64,000 bases of DNA from Herbinix sp. GTDB lineage: Bacteria > Bacillota > Clostridia > Lachnospirales > Lachnospiraceae. Below are positions 34,094 to 42,115 of the stretch, piece by piece. The position numbers and the translations under genes were made by a program. The DNA is taken from NCBI GenBank assembly GCA_029256105.1, contig JAQSYO010000008.1:62001-126000 (forward strand). Reading direction: 5' to 3'. The notes beneath the pieces were generated by a model. It searched no databases and was not told the DNA's origin. It was given only the letters and a program-made list of their open reading frames with translations. The stretch's first letter is position 1. Each line of letters opens with the position of its first letter.

Positions 34094-35917
34094 ATGTGTG
34101 GAATTATAGGCTTTACAGGGAAATTAGAGGCTAAGAATATACTTTTAGAGGGTCTTGCATCACTCGAATACCGAGGATATGATAGCGCTGGCATCTCACT
34201 TTTTGATAATGGGAAGATAAGAACGATAAAGACTGCTGGTAAAGTAACAAATTTAGTTGATAAAGCAGAGAGTTCCGGCGATATAACCAGTACCTGCGGG
34301 ATAGGTCATACACGTTGGGCAACGCATGGGGGAGTAACGGATACGAATGCACATCCGCACGCCCATGGAAAGGTAACCTTGATTCACAATGGAATTATAG
34401 AGAATTACCATGAGCTTGAGGTGGAGTTAGCTACGGCTGGAAGATATCCGATATCCCAAACCGATACAGAGATGGTGGCTATGTTAATCGATAGTCTATA
34501 TACAGGGAACGCGATTGATGCGATCAGAGAAGCGATCAAACGCATCGAAGGCGCCTACGCTTTCTGCATCTTATTTGCAGATGAGCCCGAGGTTATATAT
34601 TGCATCCGTAATGCCAGCCCCTTGGTAGCTTGTCATGCTAACGACGGCTCCATTATTGCCTCGGATATGGTGGCCTTAATCCCGTATTCAAAGGATTATT
34701 TTGTACTTCCGGAGCATCATATTGCCAGATTAACAAAGGATGATATTGTGGTAATGAATTTAGAGAAAGAAGTCGTAGTTCCTAAAATGATTCATGTCAA
34801 TTGGGATGTAACAGCAGCTCAAAAAGGCGGTTATCCACATTTTATGCTAAAGGAGATTTTTGAACAACCGGAATCCATCCGATCGACTATATTACCAAGA
34901 ATTATAAAAGGAGACCTACCGGATTTTACGGTGGATCGTATTCCGAATGAAATATTTGAAAAGGTTAACCGAGTTATTATCACAGCTTGTGGAACTGCGA
35001 TGCATGCAGGGTTGGTGGGTAAAGCCATGTTGGAAAAACTACTTCGCATTCCGGTAGAAGTGGATATTGCATCAGAGTTTCGCTATCAGGATCCAATAAT
35101 AGATAAGAACACCTTGGTAATCACAATATCACAATCAGGTGAAACAGCAGATACCCTTGCCTCTTTGCGTCTCGCTAAGGAATTAGGAGCTACAACACTT
35201 TCGGTTGTTAATGTGAAGGGTTCTACGATTGATCGGGAAAGTGATTATGTGTTATATACACAAGCCGGTCCTGAGATAGCGGTTGCAAGTACGAAGGCTT
35301 ATACAGCCCAGTTATCCTGCCTTTATCTAATCGCCTTTAAATTTGCTTTAATCCGAGGAACTATTACGGAAGCTCAGTGTGGCGCATACATGAAAGAATT
35401 AAAAGCAGTCATTCCAGCGATTGAAAAAACATTAACCTTAGATAAAACTGTTGAGGAAATCAGTAGAGGTCTCGCCGATACAGAGGACTTATTTTTTATT
35501 GGGCGTGGGCTTGATTATGCATTGTCCTGTGAAGGCTCCATTAAGTTAAAGGAAATTAGCTATATTCACTCGGAGGCATATGCCGCAGGTGAATTAAAGC
35601 ATGGAACGCTCTCCTTGGTTACCGAAGGAGTTCCGGTAATTGCACTTGCTACACAAGCAAAGGTTTATTCTAAAATGATATCAAATATCAGAGAAGTTCG
35701 TGCTAGAGGAGCTATAGTAATTCTAATTACGAATGGGGACGCTGAAGTGGAAGCCACTCTATATGATTATCATATCGCTTTACCTGCGATGAATGACTTC
35801 TTTACCCCGTTTTCATCAGCAATTGTATTGCAGCTACTGGCCTATTACACCTGCGTACATCGCGGATTTGATGTGGATCAGCCGCGTAATCTGGCAAAGG
35901 CGGTTACGGTAGAATAA
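34094..35917 (+). CDS. glmS: Glutamine-fructose-6-phosphate aminotransferase
   Basis: The 607-residue protein starts MCGIIGFTG, with Cys2 as the N-terminal nucleophile of the class II glutaminase domain (1-240, with RWATHGGVTDTNAHPH and HNGIIENY). Two SIS sugar-isomerase domains follow (about 290-420 and 460-590, with ISQSGETADT and the LKEISYIHSEAYAAGELKHG block). It makes glucosamine-6-phosphate for the cell wall. The frame is open from 33956 through the repeat array, but Cys2 fixes the start at the ATG 34094, eight bases after GGAGG. Feedback runs through the ribozyme upstream. Confidence 0.97.
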   Translation: MCGIIGFTGKLEAKNILLEGLASLEYRGYDSAGISLFDNGKIRTIKTAGKVTNLVDKAESSGDITSTCGIGHTRWATHGGVTDTNAHPHAHGKVTLIHNGIIENYHELEVELATAGRYPISQTDTEMVAMLIDSLYTGNAIDAIREAIKRIEGAYAFCILFADEPEVIYCIRNASPLVACHANDGSIIASDMVALIPYSKDYFVLPEHHIARLTKDDIVVMNLEKEVVVPKMIHVNWDVTAAQKGGYPHFMLKEIFEQPESIRSTILPRIIKGDLPDFTVDRIPNEIFEKVNRVIITACGTAMHAGLVGKAMLEKLLRIPVEVDIASEFRYQDPIIDKNTLVITISQSGETADTLASLRLAKELGATTLSVVNVKGSTIDRESDYVLYTQAGPEIAVASTKAYTAQLSCLYLIAFKFALIRGTITEAQCGAYMKELKAVIPAIEKTLTLDKTVEEISRGLADTEDLFFIGRGLDYALSCEGSIKLKEISYIHSEAYAAGELKHGTLSLVTEGVPVIALATQAKVYSKMISNIREVRARGAIVILITNGDAEVEATLYDYHIALPAMNDFFTPFSSAIVLQLLAYYTCVHRGFDVDQPRNLAKAVTVE

Positions 35918-36000
35918 ACGGCTTCTCGATAATAGGTGATGTGTTTTATTGATATATTAATAGTAATTATGATTGCAGTTAATTATATAAGAATTATTTT

Positions 36001-36033
36001 AAATGGTTCGGGTATCATAAACTCGAACCATTT
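36001..36033. terminator. Hairpin after glmS
   Basis: A 13-bp stem (AAATGGTTCGGGT against ACTCGAACCATTT, one G-T pair) with a 7-base loop. The following sequence is not T-rich, so termination efficiency is uncertain. Confidence 0.65.
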
Positions 36034-36114
36034 GCTATGTTGAAATAGCGAAGAAGCTAGTGTATAATGGGTTCAATATAGTTAGATACATTTTGAGAGA
36101 TAAGAGGACAGGCT

Positions 36115-36879
36115 ATGATATTTGAAACACATGCGCATTATGAGGATGAAGCTTTTGACATAGACAGGGAGGAACTCCTTGGAAGTTTACAAGAACAAGG
36201 GATTGACTATGTGGTGGATGTCAGTTCCGGAATTAAGACAGTGGATAAGGTGCTTGCTTTAGCAGAAAAATATCCTTTCATCTACGGTACGGTCGGAATC
36301 CATCCGGGAGATTCAATGGAGTTAAATGAAGAACGTTTCTTATGGCTCAAAGAGAGAGCAAAGCATCCCAAGAACGTTGCTATCGGAGAAATAGGATTGG
36401 ATTATTATTGGGACACACCGGACCGAGAAACTCAAAAGATATGGTTTGAGCGGCAGATGGAACTGGCGAGGGAATTGAAACTCCCATTAATTATACACAG
36501 TAGAGATGCTGCAAATGACACCTTCCGCATGATGAAGGATGCTAAGGCAGAGACCATCGGTGCAATTATACATTGCTTTGGATACGGTGTTGAGCAGGCA
36601 AAGCAATATTTGAATATGGGTTTTTATCTTGGAATTGGCGGGGTAATTACCTTTACGAATGGTAAGAAATTGAAGGAAGTGGTGGATTATGCCCCCCTTG
36701 AACAGCTGGTACTTGAGACTGACTGTCCTTATTTAGCACCAGTTCCGCATAGGGGAAAAAGAAACAGCTCACTTTATCTATCCTATGTTGCGCAAGAGAT
36801 TGCCCGGATTAAGAATATAGATTATGACACAGTGCTGAAAGTAACAGAAGAAAATGCTAAGAGATTTTATCAGATATAA
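36115..36879 (+). CDS. tatD: TatD-family metal-dependent hydrolase
   Basis: The 254-residue protein has the TatD family signatures: FETHAHYED with His6 and His8, GTVGIHPGD, AIGEIGLDYYWD, LIIHSRDA, IIHCFGYG and LVLETDCPYLAP. These supply the TIM-barrel metal ligands. TatD proteins are 3'-5' DNA/RNA exonucleases with a role in repair. It precedes rsmA, a common Firmicute order (tatD-rnmV-rsmA); rnmV is absent here. Confidence 0.93.
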   Translation: MIFETHAHYEDEAFDIDREELLGSLQEQGIDYVVDVSSGIKTVDKVLALAEKYPFIYGTVGIHPGDSMELNEERFLWLKERAKHPKNVAIGEIGLDYYWDTPDRETQKIWFERQMELARELKLPLIIHSRDAANDTFRMMKDAKAETIGAIIHCFGYGVEQAKQYLNMGFYLGIGGVITFTNGKKLKEVVDYAPLEQLVLETDCPYLAPVPHRGKRNSSLYLSYVAQEIARIKNIDYDTVLKVTEENAKRFYQI

Positions 36880-36990
36880 TACCTTGCAATGAATATAAAT
36901 AGAGAATATAAAAAGTAGAAAAAGATAAAATAAAAAAATAAGTTGATAAAATAAAAGATAAGTGAGTTTTATGCCGACGTTGGCGGCGGA

Positions 36991-37890
36991 ATGGTGGTAA
37001 CGATGGCTGTATTGGGAAATCCCCAAAATACGATAGAAGTTTTAAATAAATATAAATTTGTGGTCCAGAAGAAGTTCGGGCAGAACTTTTTAATTGATAC
37101 CCATGTGTTGGATAAAATTATCCTTGCAGCGGATATTACAAAGGATGATTTTGTTCTAGAAATAGGTCCTGGAATAGGAACCCTGACACAATACCTTTGC
37201 GAAAATGCAAGAGAGGTAGTAGCGGTAGAAATTGATCGGATGCTAATACCGATTTTGGAGGATACGTTATCTGCTTATGATAATGTAACGGTTCTTAACA
37301 ATGATATCTTAAAGCTTGATTTAAACGCACTGGTTCAGGAAAGAAATAATGGGAAACCGATTAAGGTAGTAGCCAATTTGCCTTACTATATTACGACACC
37401 GATTATTATGGACTTGCTGGAACGACATCTCCCGTTAATTAATATAACGGTTATGGTACAGAAGGAAGTTGCTGACCGAATGCAGGCATCTCCGGGTACA
37501 AAGGAATACGGCGCACTTTCCCTTGCAGTTCAATATTATGCAAAGCCCTATATAGCAGCGAATGTCCCTCCGAACTGCTTTATGCCACGTCCGACTGTCG
37601 GTTCTGCAGTAATTAGTTTGACGCTTCATACAGATTCTCCGATTTTGGTATTGGATGAGAAATTGTTATTTAAAATGATACGAGCTTCCTTTAATCAAAG
37701 ACGCAAAACACTTGTGAATGGATTGAACAATTTTGCGGATTTGTCCTTTACGAAGGAAGAGATACAGCAGGCACTGGTGTCTCTTGGGATTTCAGAGAAC
37801 ATTAGAGGGGAAGCACTATCTTTGGGACAGTTTGCAGCCTTATCGAATGTTCTGCACGGAATTAAGAAAAAAATTCAGCCAAGCCTTTAA
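36991..37890 (+). CDS. rsmA: 16S rRNA dimethyladenosine transferase
   Basis: The 299-residue protein has FVVQKKFGQNFLID, the SAM motif EIGPGIGTLTQYL, catalytic NLPYYITTPI, VQKEVADRMQA and FNQRRKTLVNGL, all typical of RsmA/KsgA, which dimethylates A1518 and A1519. The ATG at 36991 or the one at 37003 (ggtgg site ahead) may be used. It follows tatD by 111 bases and ends before a terminator. Confidence 0.94.
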   Translation: MVVTMAVLGNPQNTIEVLNKYKFVVQKKFGQNFLIDTHVLDKIILAADITKDDFVLEIGPGIGTLTQYLCENAREVVAVEIDRMLIPILEDTLSAYDNVTVLNNDILKLDLNALVQERNNGKPIKVVANLPYYITTPIIMDLLERHLPLINITVMVQKEVADRMQASPGTKEYGALSLAVQYYAKPYIAANVPPNCFMPRPTVGSAVISLTLHTDSPILVLDEKLLFKMIRASFNQRRKTLVNGLNNFADLSFTKEEIQQALVSLGISENIRGEALSLGQFAALSNVLHGIKKKIQPSL

Positions 37891-37956
37891 GAATAGAAAT
37901 AGAACGTAATACTGGAAGGTAATAAGAGATAATAGTAGGATAATGAGTTTTTTATA

Positions 37957-38008
37957 GCGGCAACCCTTTTGGAACGGTAATTATATCCATCTGGGTTGCT
38001 TTTTATTT
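37957..38008 (+). terminator. Terminator after rsmA
   Basis: GCAACCC and GGGTTGC arms enclose a 26-base loop and are followed by TTTTTATTT. Confidence 0.75.
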
Positions 38009-38168
38009 GTCATACTTAGAATACATAATAAAATTAAAGGTAATCTCAAGGAGTGAAATCAGGGGTTGATATATAGCTTGTATTGGAATAATGCAGGTTT
38101 GAATGGAATATATTTAATAGAATTATGAAACAACCTAATTGATATCAGGAAAGCGAGGGAGTGATTTT

Positions 38169-39581
38169 TTGACTGATTATAAAAGAATGGTTTCGTATAT
38201 GTATCAATACGATAACGGTGTAAAGAAAAAGAATGTAGGATTTGCCCGAGTTGAAGCAAAAAACGGACAATGTAAAATAACCTTGCATATGCAACTGCTC
38301 GGTCAATTAGACAGTATCTTCCCTACCTACTTAATCCAGCGGGATGAAAATAATATGGAGCTTATCTATTTAGGCGATACATTGTTAAAAAATCAGTTAA
38401 TGGACAGTAAACTTACTGCTGATGAAGGAAATATTATGGGTTCCGGATATGGACTTTCTGCGATGGGAGGACTTCTTCTTTTTCTGAATGATAATGTATT
38501 TTTTGCTACTGAGTGGGATGATAAGCCGATTGTTGCAAAAGAGGTATTAGCAGCACTGCAGCCTAAAAGTCAAAAAAAGAAAACACCGATTGAAGTAGAT
38601 AATATAATCAAGGAAGAGCCTGATTCGGGGATGCAAACGCTAGAAAATGATGAAAAACAGGAAGTGACTATAGATAAGTCAATCAAGGAGGAACTTCAAG
38701 CAACAGAAGAGGGGCCACTTTATTCTTTAGCGGAGGAGCTAAAAATCCCAAAGTATAAATTGCCACGGGGTTGGAAGACGGTAGAAAGACTTCAAATGCC
38801 GGGCATAGAAAGTATGAGTAAGCACATAGCGCCTTTGGATTTATCTAATTCGTTGGAGCAAAGAGAGAAAAGCGAACAAAACGAGTACACCGTGGTAGAC
38901 GAACCTGTAATAAGCGCAATCGATAATGGCGCTTACGAAGAAGCAATTAACAGTCAAGAAGTAAATATGTTTCAAGAAATGAATATGCTTCAAGAAGAAA
39001 ATATGCTTCAAGAAGAAAATATGTTTCAAGAAGAAAATATGTTTCAAGAAGAAAACATGCTTCAAGAAGAAAATATGCTTCAAGAAGAAAATATGCTTCA
39101 GGAAGAAAATATGCTTTCGGAAGAGCCTAACCTTACAAGTGAGGATAGGAAAGAGGATACGATAGAGAAGATGAACATAAGTGGGGAATTTTCTGAATCT
39201 GAGATGCCGGATCATCCGATTGCATTGCATTTTTTTGATAATTATCCGAGAATTTATCCATTTGAGGATAACGAAATTGCACAATGTGTCAAAATAGAAG
39301 CAAAGGATATCAATGTACTTCCGAAATATCTCTGGACCTTAAGTAATAATAGTTTTCTGATGCATGGTTTTTATTGCTATCATCATTTGATTTTTGCTAA
39401 ATTAAAAGACCGATTTGGATGCCAATACATACTTGGAGTACCAGGAATATATCATAATAGGGAACGATTTATGGCAAGAATGTTCGGTTTTGAAAGCTTT
39501 AAATCTATTCGTAAGAGGGAACTTAGACAAGGTGATTTTGGTTATTGGTATCTGCCGGTACAGATGAATGCATCGGATTGA
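38169..39581 (+). CDS. Unknown protein with a hexapeptide-repeat linker
   Basis: The 470-residue protein has an N-terminal domain of about 125 residues (MVSYMYQYDNGVKKKNVGFAR..., ILGDT-like strand, FFATEWDDKP), an acidic low-complexity middle with nine NM(L/F)QEE units, and a C-terminal domain of about 130 residues (HFFDNYPRIYPFED, LPKYLWTLSNNSFLMHGFY, FGCQYILGVPGIYHNRERFMARMFGFESF, FGYWYLPVQ). I believe this layout recurs in Lachnospiraceae but cannot name a family or role. The frame opens at 38139; gaggga before a TTG at 38169 decides the start. The end overlaps the opposite GNAT gene by 59 bases. Confidence 0.75.
   Translation: MTDYKRMVSYMYQYDNGVKKKNVGFARVEAKNGQCKITLHMQLLGQLDSIFPTYLIQRDENNMELIYLGDTLLKNQLMDSKLTADEGNIMGSGYGLSAMGGLLLFLNDNVFFATEWDDKPIVAKEVLAALQPKSQKKKTPIEVDNIIKEEPDSGMQTLENDEKQEVTIDKSIKEELQATEEGPLYSLAEELKIPKYKLPRGWKTVERLQMPGIESMSKHIAPLDLSNSLEQREKSEQNEYTVVDEPVISAIDNGAYEEAINSQEVNMFQEMNMLQEENMLQEENMFQEENMFQEENMLQEENMLQEENMLQEENMLSEEPNLTSEDRKEDTIEKMNISGEFSESEMPDHPIALHFFDNYPRIYPFEDNEIAQCVKIEAKDINVLPKYLWTLSNNSFLMHGFYCYHHLIFAKLKDRFGCQYILGVPGIYHNRERFMARMFGFESFKSIRKRELRQGDFGYWYLPVQMNASD
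38964..39125 (+). repeat. Nine 18-bp coding repeats (NMLQEE)
   Basis: Nine in-frame units of AATATGCTTCAAGAAGAA (with T/C and a few other changes) encode NMFQEM, NMLQEE (several), NMFQEE and NMLSEE. Most units are identical at the DNA level, so the array is young and probably variable in length between strains. Confidence 0.95.
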
Positions 39582-40119
39582 TGAGAGCAAAGTGATTGTG
39601 ATCTGTCCAAGTATTGTTGATACGAGCAAAAGATTTAGCTACACCTTCGTAACCAAAGGATAGCCGTTCAATTAGCCTTAGAGAAGGCACGTTGTTTGGC
39701 ATAATAAAGGCTTCGATACGATGCAACTGCTTTTCTTCAAATATTAAGTCAATGCTTTTGCTAATACTTTCCAGGGCATAACCCTGATGCTGGTAGATGT
39801 GGCTGAATTTATAGCCTAGGCAACAGCTATGATAGGGCTCCCCAAGTAGGTTTTGAAAACAAATTGAGCCAATAATTTCTTCCGGATTATCTTTTAAAAA
39901 TACCCAGTATCTTAAAAGCTTTCCTTCTGTAATCTGATTGTATTCTGCAGTAAGGGAAGCTTTTTGATAGGATAAGGTGTAGAAATTATCCCCTCGTTTC
40001 GGTTCCCAGGGTTCAAAAAGGGTTCGGTTATCTTCATAAAAAGAAAGTACCAGCGAGGCATCCTCATAAGTTAAGCTTCTTAATATAAGCCGGTCGGTTT
40101 CATAAACTTTTTGCATCAT
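39523..40119 (-). CDS. GNAT acetyltransferase, RimJ/RimL-like
   Basis: The 198-residue protein matches the Acetyltransf_3 group: YETDRLILRSLTYEDASLVLSFY near the start, GSICFQNL, LGYKFSHIYQHQGYALESISKSIDLIF with the CoA-binding QHQGYA, and IEAFIMPNNVPSLRLIERLSFGYEG. Members acetylate ribosomal proteins or small amines; the substrate is unknown. It is convergent with the previous gene and shares its last 59 bases with it. It lies 16 bases after the NrdG-like gene on the same strand, so both may be one operon. Confidence 0.9.
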   Translation of the reverse strand: MMQKVYETDRLILRSLTYEDASLVLSFYEDNRTLFEPWEPKRGDNFYTLSYQKASLTAEYNQITEGKLLRYWVFLKDNPEEIIGSICFQNLLGEPYHSCCLGYKFSHIYQHQGYALESISKSIDLIFEEKQLHRIEAFIMPNNVPSLRLIERLSFGYEGVAKSFARINNTWTDHNHFALINPMHSSVPADTNNQNHLV

Positions 40120-40135
40120 TGTGCCCTCGCTTTCT

Positions 40136-40831
40136 TTAGTCTACGCCACGAAGTGATACCATGGTTACATAGGGGGTAAGAAGTGAGACAAAGTTTAATA
40201 ACGTATCTTTGGAATGACTACTAAGCCCTGGTGACAGAATATCTCCCGAATCTTTGTAGGATTGAAGATAATAAGCGTTCGCTCCATTAATCCAGCGTCC
40301 GATTGATAGTATATCCGGCTCTGAATGGTGTTCTTTTACAATCGTAGTCCGAAACTCATAAGTGATTGGAGCAGTGAGAATAAAGTCAATACTTTCACTT
40401 ATTTGTAGCAGGTCAAACCCGTGAATACCTGTGGACAAGTCATACTTTTCTTTGGAATTCTTTATATCCATAGCAATGTAATCCACCAGCTTATTTGCAA
40501 CTAAGGACTTAAGCATCGCCGGATTTGTACCGTTAGTATCTAATTTAACCTTAAGTCCTAAGGCTTTTATTTTACCAATAAATTCCGGTAAATCTGGGTA
40601 AAGGGTCGGTTCTCCACCGGTAATACAGACACCCTCCAAAATATTCTTTCTTTTCGTAAGTGTCGATAATACTTCCTCCACCGGGATAATTGGTTGGGTT
40701 GCGAACCTGGTCACGAGGGAGGCATTATGGCAGAAGGGACACCGCATATTACAACCACCCAGGAATATTGTTGCAGCCAGATGTTTGGGATAATCAAGTA
40801 ATGTTGTCTTGCTGAAACCATGGATCTGCAT
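40136..40831 (-). CDS. Radical SAM activating enzyme, anaerobic NTP reductase type
   Basis: The 231-residue protein has GFSKTTLLDYPKHLAATIFLGGCNMRCPFCHN with the cluster Cys at 27, 31 and 34, then ITGGEPTLYPDL and LKVKLDTNGTNP. This is the NrdG-related 'anaerobic ribonucleoside-triphosphate reductase activating protein' group (about 230 residues, longer than E. coli NrdG). It would create the glycyl radical of NrdD under anoxia. NrdD is not in the window. A gaggtg site precedes the ATG on the - strand. Confidence 0.9.
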   Translation of the reverse strand: MQIHGFSKTTLLDYPKHLAATIFLGGCNMRCPFCHNASLVTRFATQPIIPVEEVLSTLTKRKNILEGVCITGGEPTLYPDLPEFIGKIKALGLKVKLDTNGTNPAMLKSLVANKLVDYIAMDIKNSKEKYDLSTGIHGFDLLQISESIDFILTAPITYEFRTTIVKEHHSEPDILSIGRWINGANAYYLQSYKDSGDILSPGLSSHSKDTLLNFVSLLTPYVTMVSLRGVD

Positions 40832-40915
40832 ATTGTCACCTCGTACGTGTTATGATACAATTACTATACCAAATTATGTGAGACTAGTCCAGATGCAAAG
40901 GAACATAGAACGAAG

Positions 40916-41389
40916 ATGAATGAAAAATATATGCGGGAAGCATTGAAGCAGGCAAGGAAGGCGTATCGTTTGGGTGAAGTTCCAATTGGGTGCGTAATCG
41001 TTTATCAGGATAAAATAATCGGTAGAGGATATAATAAACGTAATACAAAGAAGACTACATTGGCACATGCCGAATTAGTTGCAATCGAAAGGGCAAGCAA
41101 AGCCATGGGTGACTGGCGTCTTGAGGACTGCATTATGTATGTAACCTTAGAACCCTGTCAAATGTGTGCCGGAGCAATTGTACAGGCAAGGATTAAAAAG
41201 GTCGTAGTTGGCACGATGAATCCGAAGGCAGGTTGTGCAGGTTCTATCCTAAATCTTCTGCAGATGAAGGAGTTCAATCATCAGGTAGAGCTTACTACAG
41301 GAGTGTTGGAGGAGGAATGTACCAAAGTATTACAGGAGTTTTTCCAGGACCTTCGAATACGGAATAAAAAGGAAAAGCAAGAGGGTTGA
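40916..41389 (+). CDS. tadA: tRNA-specific adenosine deaminase
   Basis: The 157-residue protein has the zinc deaminase motifs HAE (His51, Glu53) and PCQMC (Cys81, Cys84), with GEVPIGCVIVY and VVGTMNPKAGCAGS that mark TadA. It converts A34 to inosine in tRNA-Arg. The stop (TGA) overlaps the -35 element of the promoter that may read toward the SRP RNA; tadA next to ffs is a common arrangement in Firmicutes. Confidence 0.94.
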   Translation: MNEKYMREALKQARKAYRLGEVPIGCVIVYQDKIIGRGYNKRNTKKTTLAHAELVAIERASKAMGDWRLEDCIMYVTLEPCQMCAGAIVQARIKKVVVGTMNPKAGCAGSILNLLQMKEFNHQVELTTGVLEEECTKVLQEFFQDLRIRNKKEKQEG

Positions 41390-41414
41390 CAATCCTCTTT
41401 ATATGATTTATACT
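41386..41414 (+). promoter_or_regulatory. Consensus promoter reading toward the SRP RNA
   Basis: TTGACA (41386-41391) and TATACT (41409-41414) are 17 bases apart. It overlaps the tadA stop codon. The start would be about 170 bases before the mature SRP RNA, so a processed 5' leader or a second, closer promoter is implied. Confidence 0.7.
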
Positions 41415-41593
41415 TGGCATACAGCTTTTTTACTAGTAAAATAAGTTGTATCAAAATTAAATTAAACTGTGAAACAAGTTGTATCAAAAAACCAATCTAT
41501 TTGTAAATAAGTTGAAAGAAAAACCAAATTAATGGTGATGTACAAGACGTATTTTATATTAAATTCTCTTGTCTTGAATTAGTCAGAAAATTT

Positions 41594-41855
41594 CCGTGCA
41601 GCCGGGGAGACAGCGGTGCCCTGTACCTGCAATCCGCTACAGCAGGGGTGATGTTCTGCCTAGGGTGACTTACTGTAAGGCAGCCCCTTATAAGTGATGT
41701 TGACGTCTGGGTCTTACGCAACAAGAATTTGTGAACCGTGTCAGGTCAGGAATGAAGCAGCACTAAGCGAAACCTCTTGTGTGCCGTAAGGCTGCCTGGA
41801 CCGAGTTAACTGTAAGGGTAACGCTTATGGTAAGCATTCGAAGCAGAGCGCACGG
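41594..41855 (+). ncRNA. ffs: Signal recognition particle RNA, long form
   Basis: Terminal arms CCGTGC (41594-41599) and GCACGG (41850-41855) pair. The S-domain tip GTGTCAGGTCAGGAATGAAGCAG with CACTAAGCG matches the SRP54-binding helix 8 loop (GGAAUGAAGCAG-type), and the 5' part has the Alu-like GGTGCCCTGTACC region. At about 262 nt this is the long Firmicute SRP RNA with Alu domain, as in Bacillus scRNA. It acts with Ffh in membrane targeting. Confidence 0.95.
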
Positions 41856-41909
41856 AATTTAAATATAACAATTTAGAAAATTTTCAAAGTGTTTCTAAAA
41901 TATAACTGA

Positions 41910-41962
41910 AAATGCCATAGCATTTCTTTTTCGCAAAAGAGATGTTATGGCATTTGTTTTTT
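41910..41962 (+). terminator. Terminator downstream of the SRP RNA
   Basis: A stem of about 21 bp (AAATGCCATAGCATTTC with a nearly perfect complement) has a short loop and is followed by TGTTTTTTTT. Confidence 0.88.
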
Positions 41963-42115
41963 TATGTGAAACTTGGGTCGACTTTTCCTATAACGAATAA
42001 GTATTTTGTACTATATCGCTAAAAAGCGACATATTTTCCTTTTTGTAAACATGATTTTGGTATATAATAAATTTATCTAATAAATGAAAAACTGAGTGGA
42101 TTGGGCGGTGTAATC

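Noticed and set aside
38964..39125. CRISPR array
   Set aside because: The repeats are directly adjacent 18-bp coding units without spacers.
38841..39284. 147-residue - strand frame with FLKHI repeats
   Set aside because: It is the antisense reading of the NMLQEE coding repeat. No start signal.
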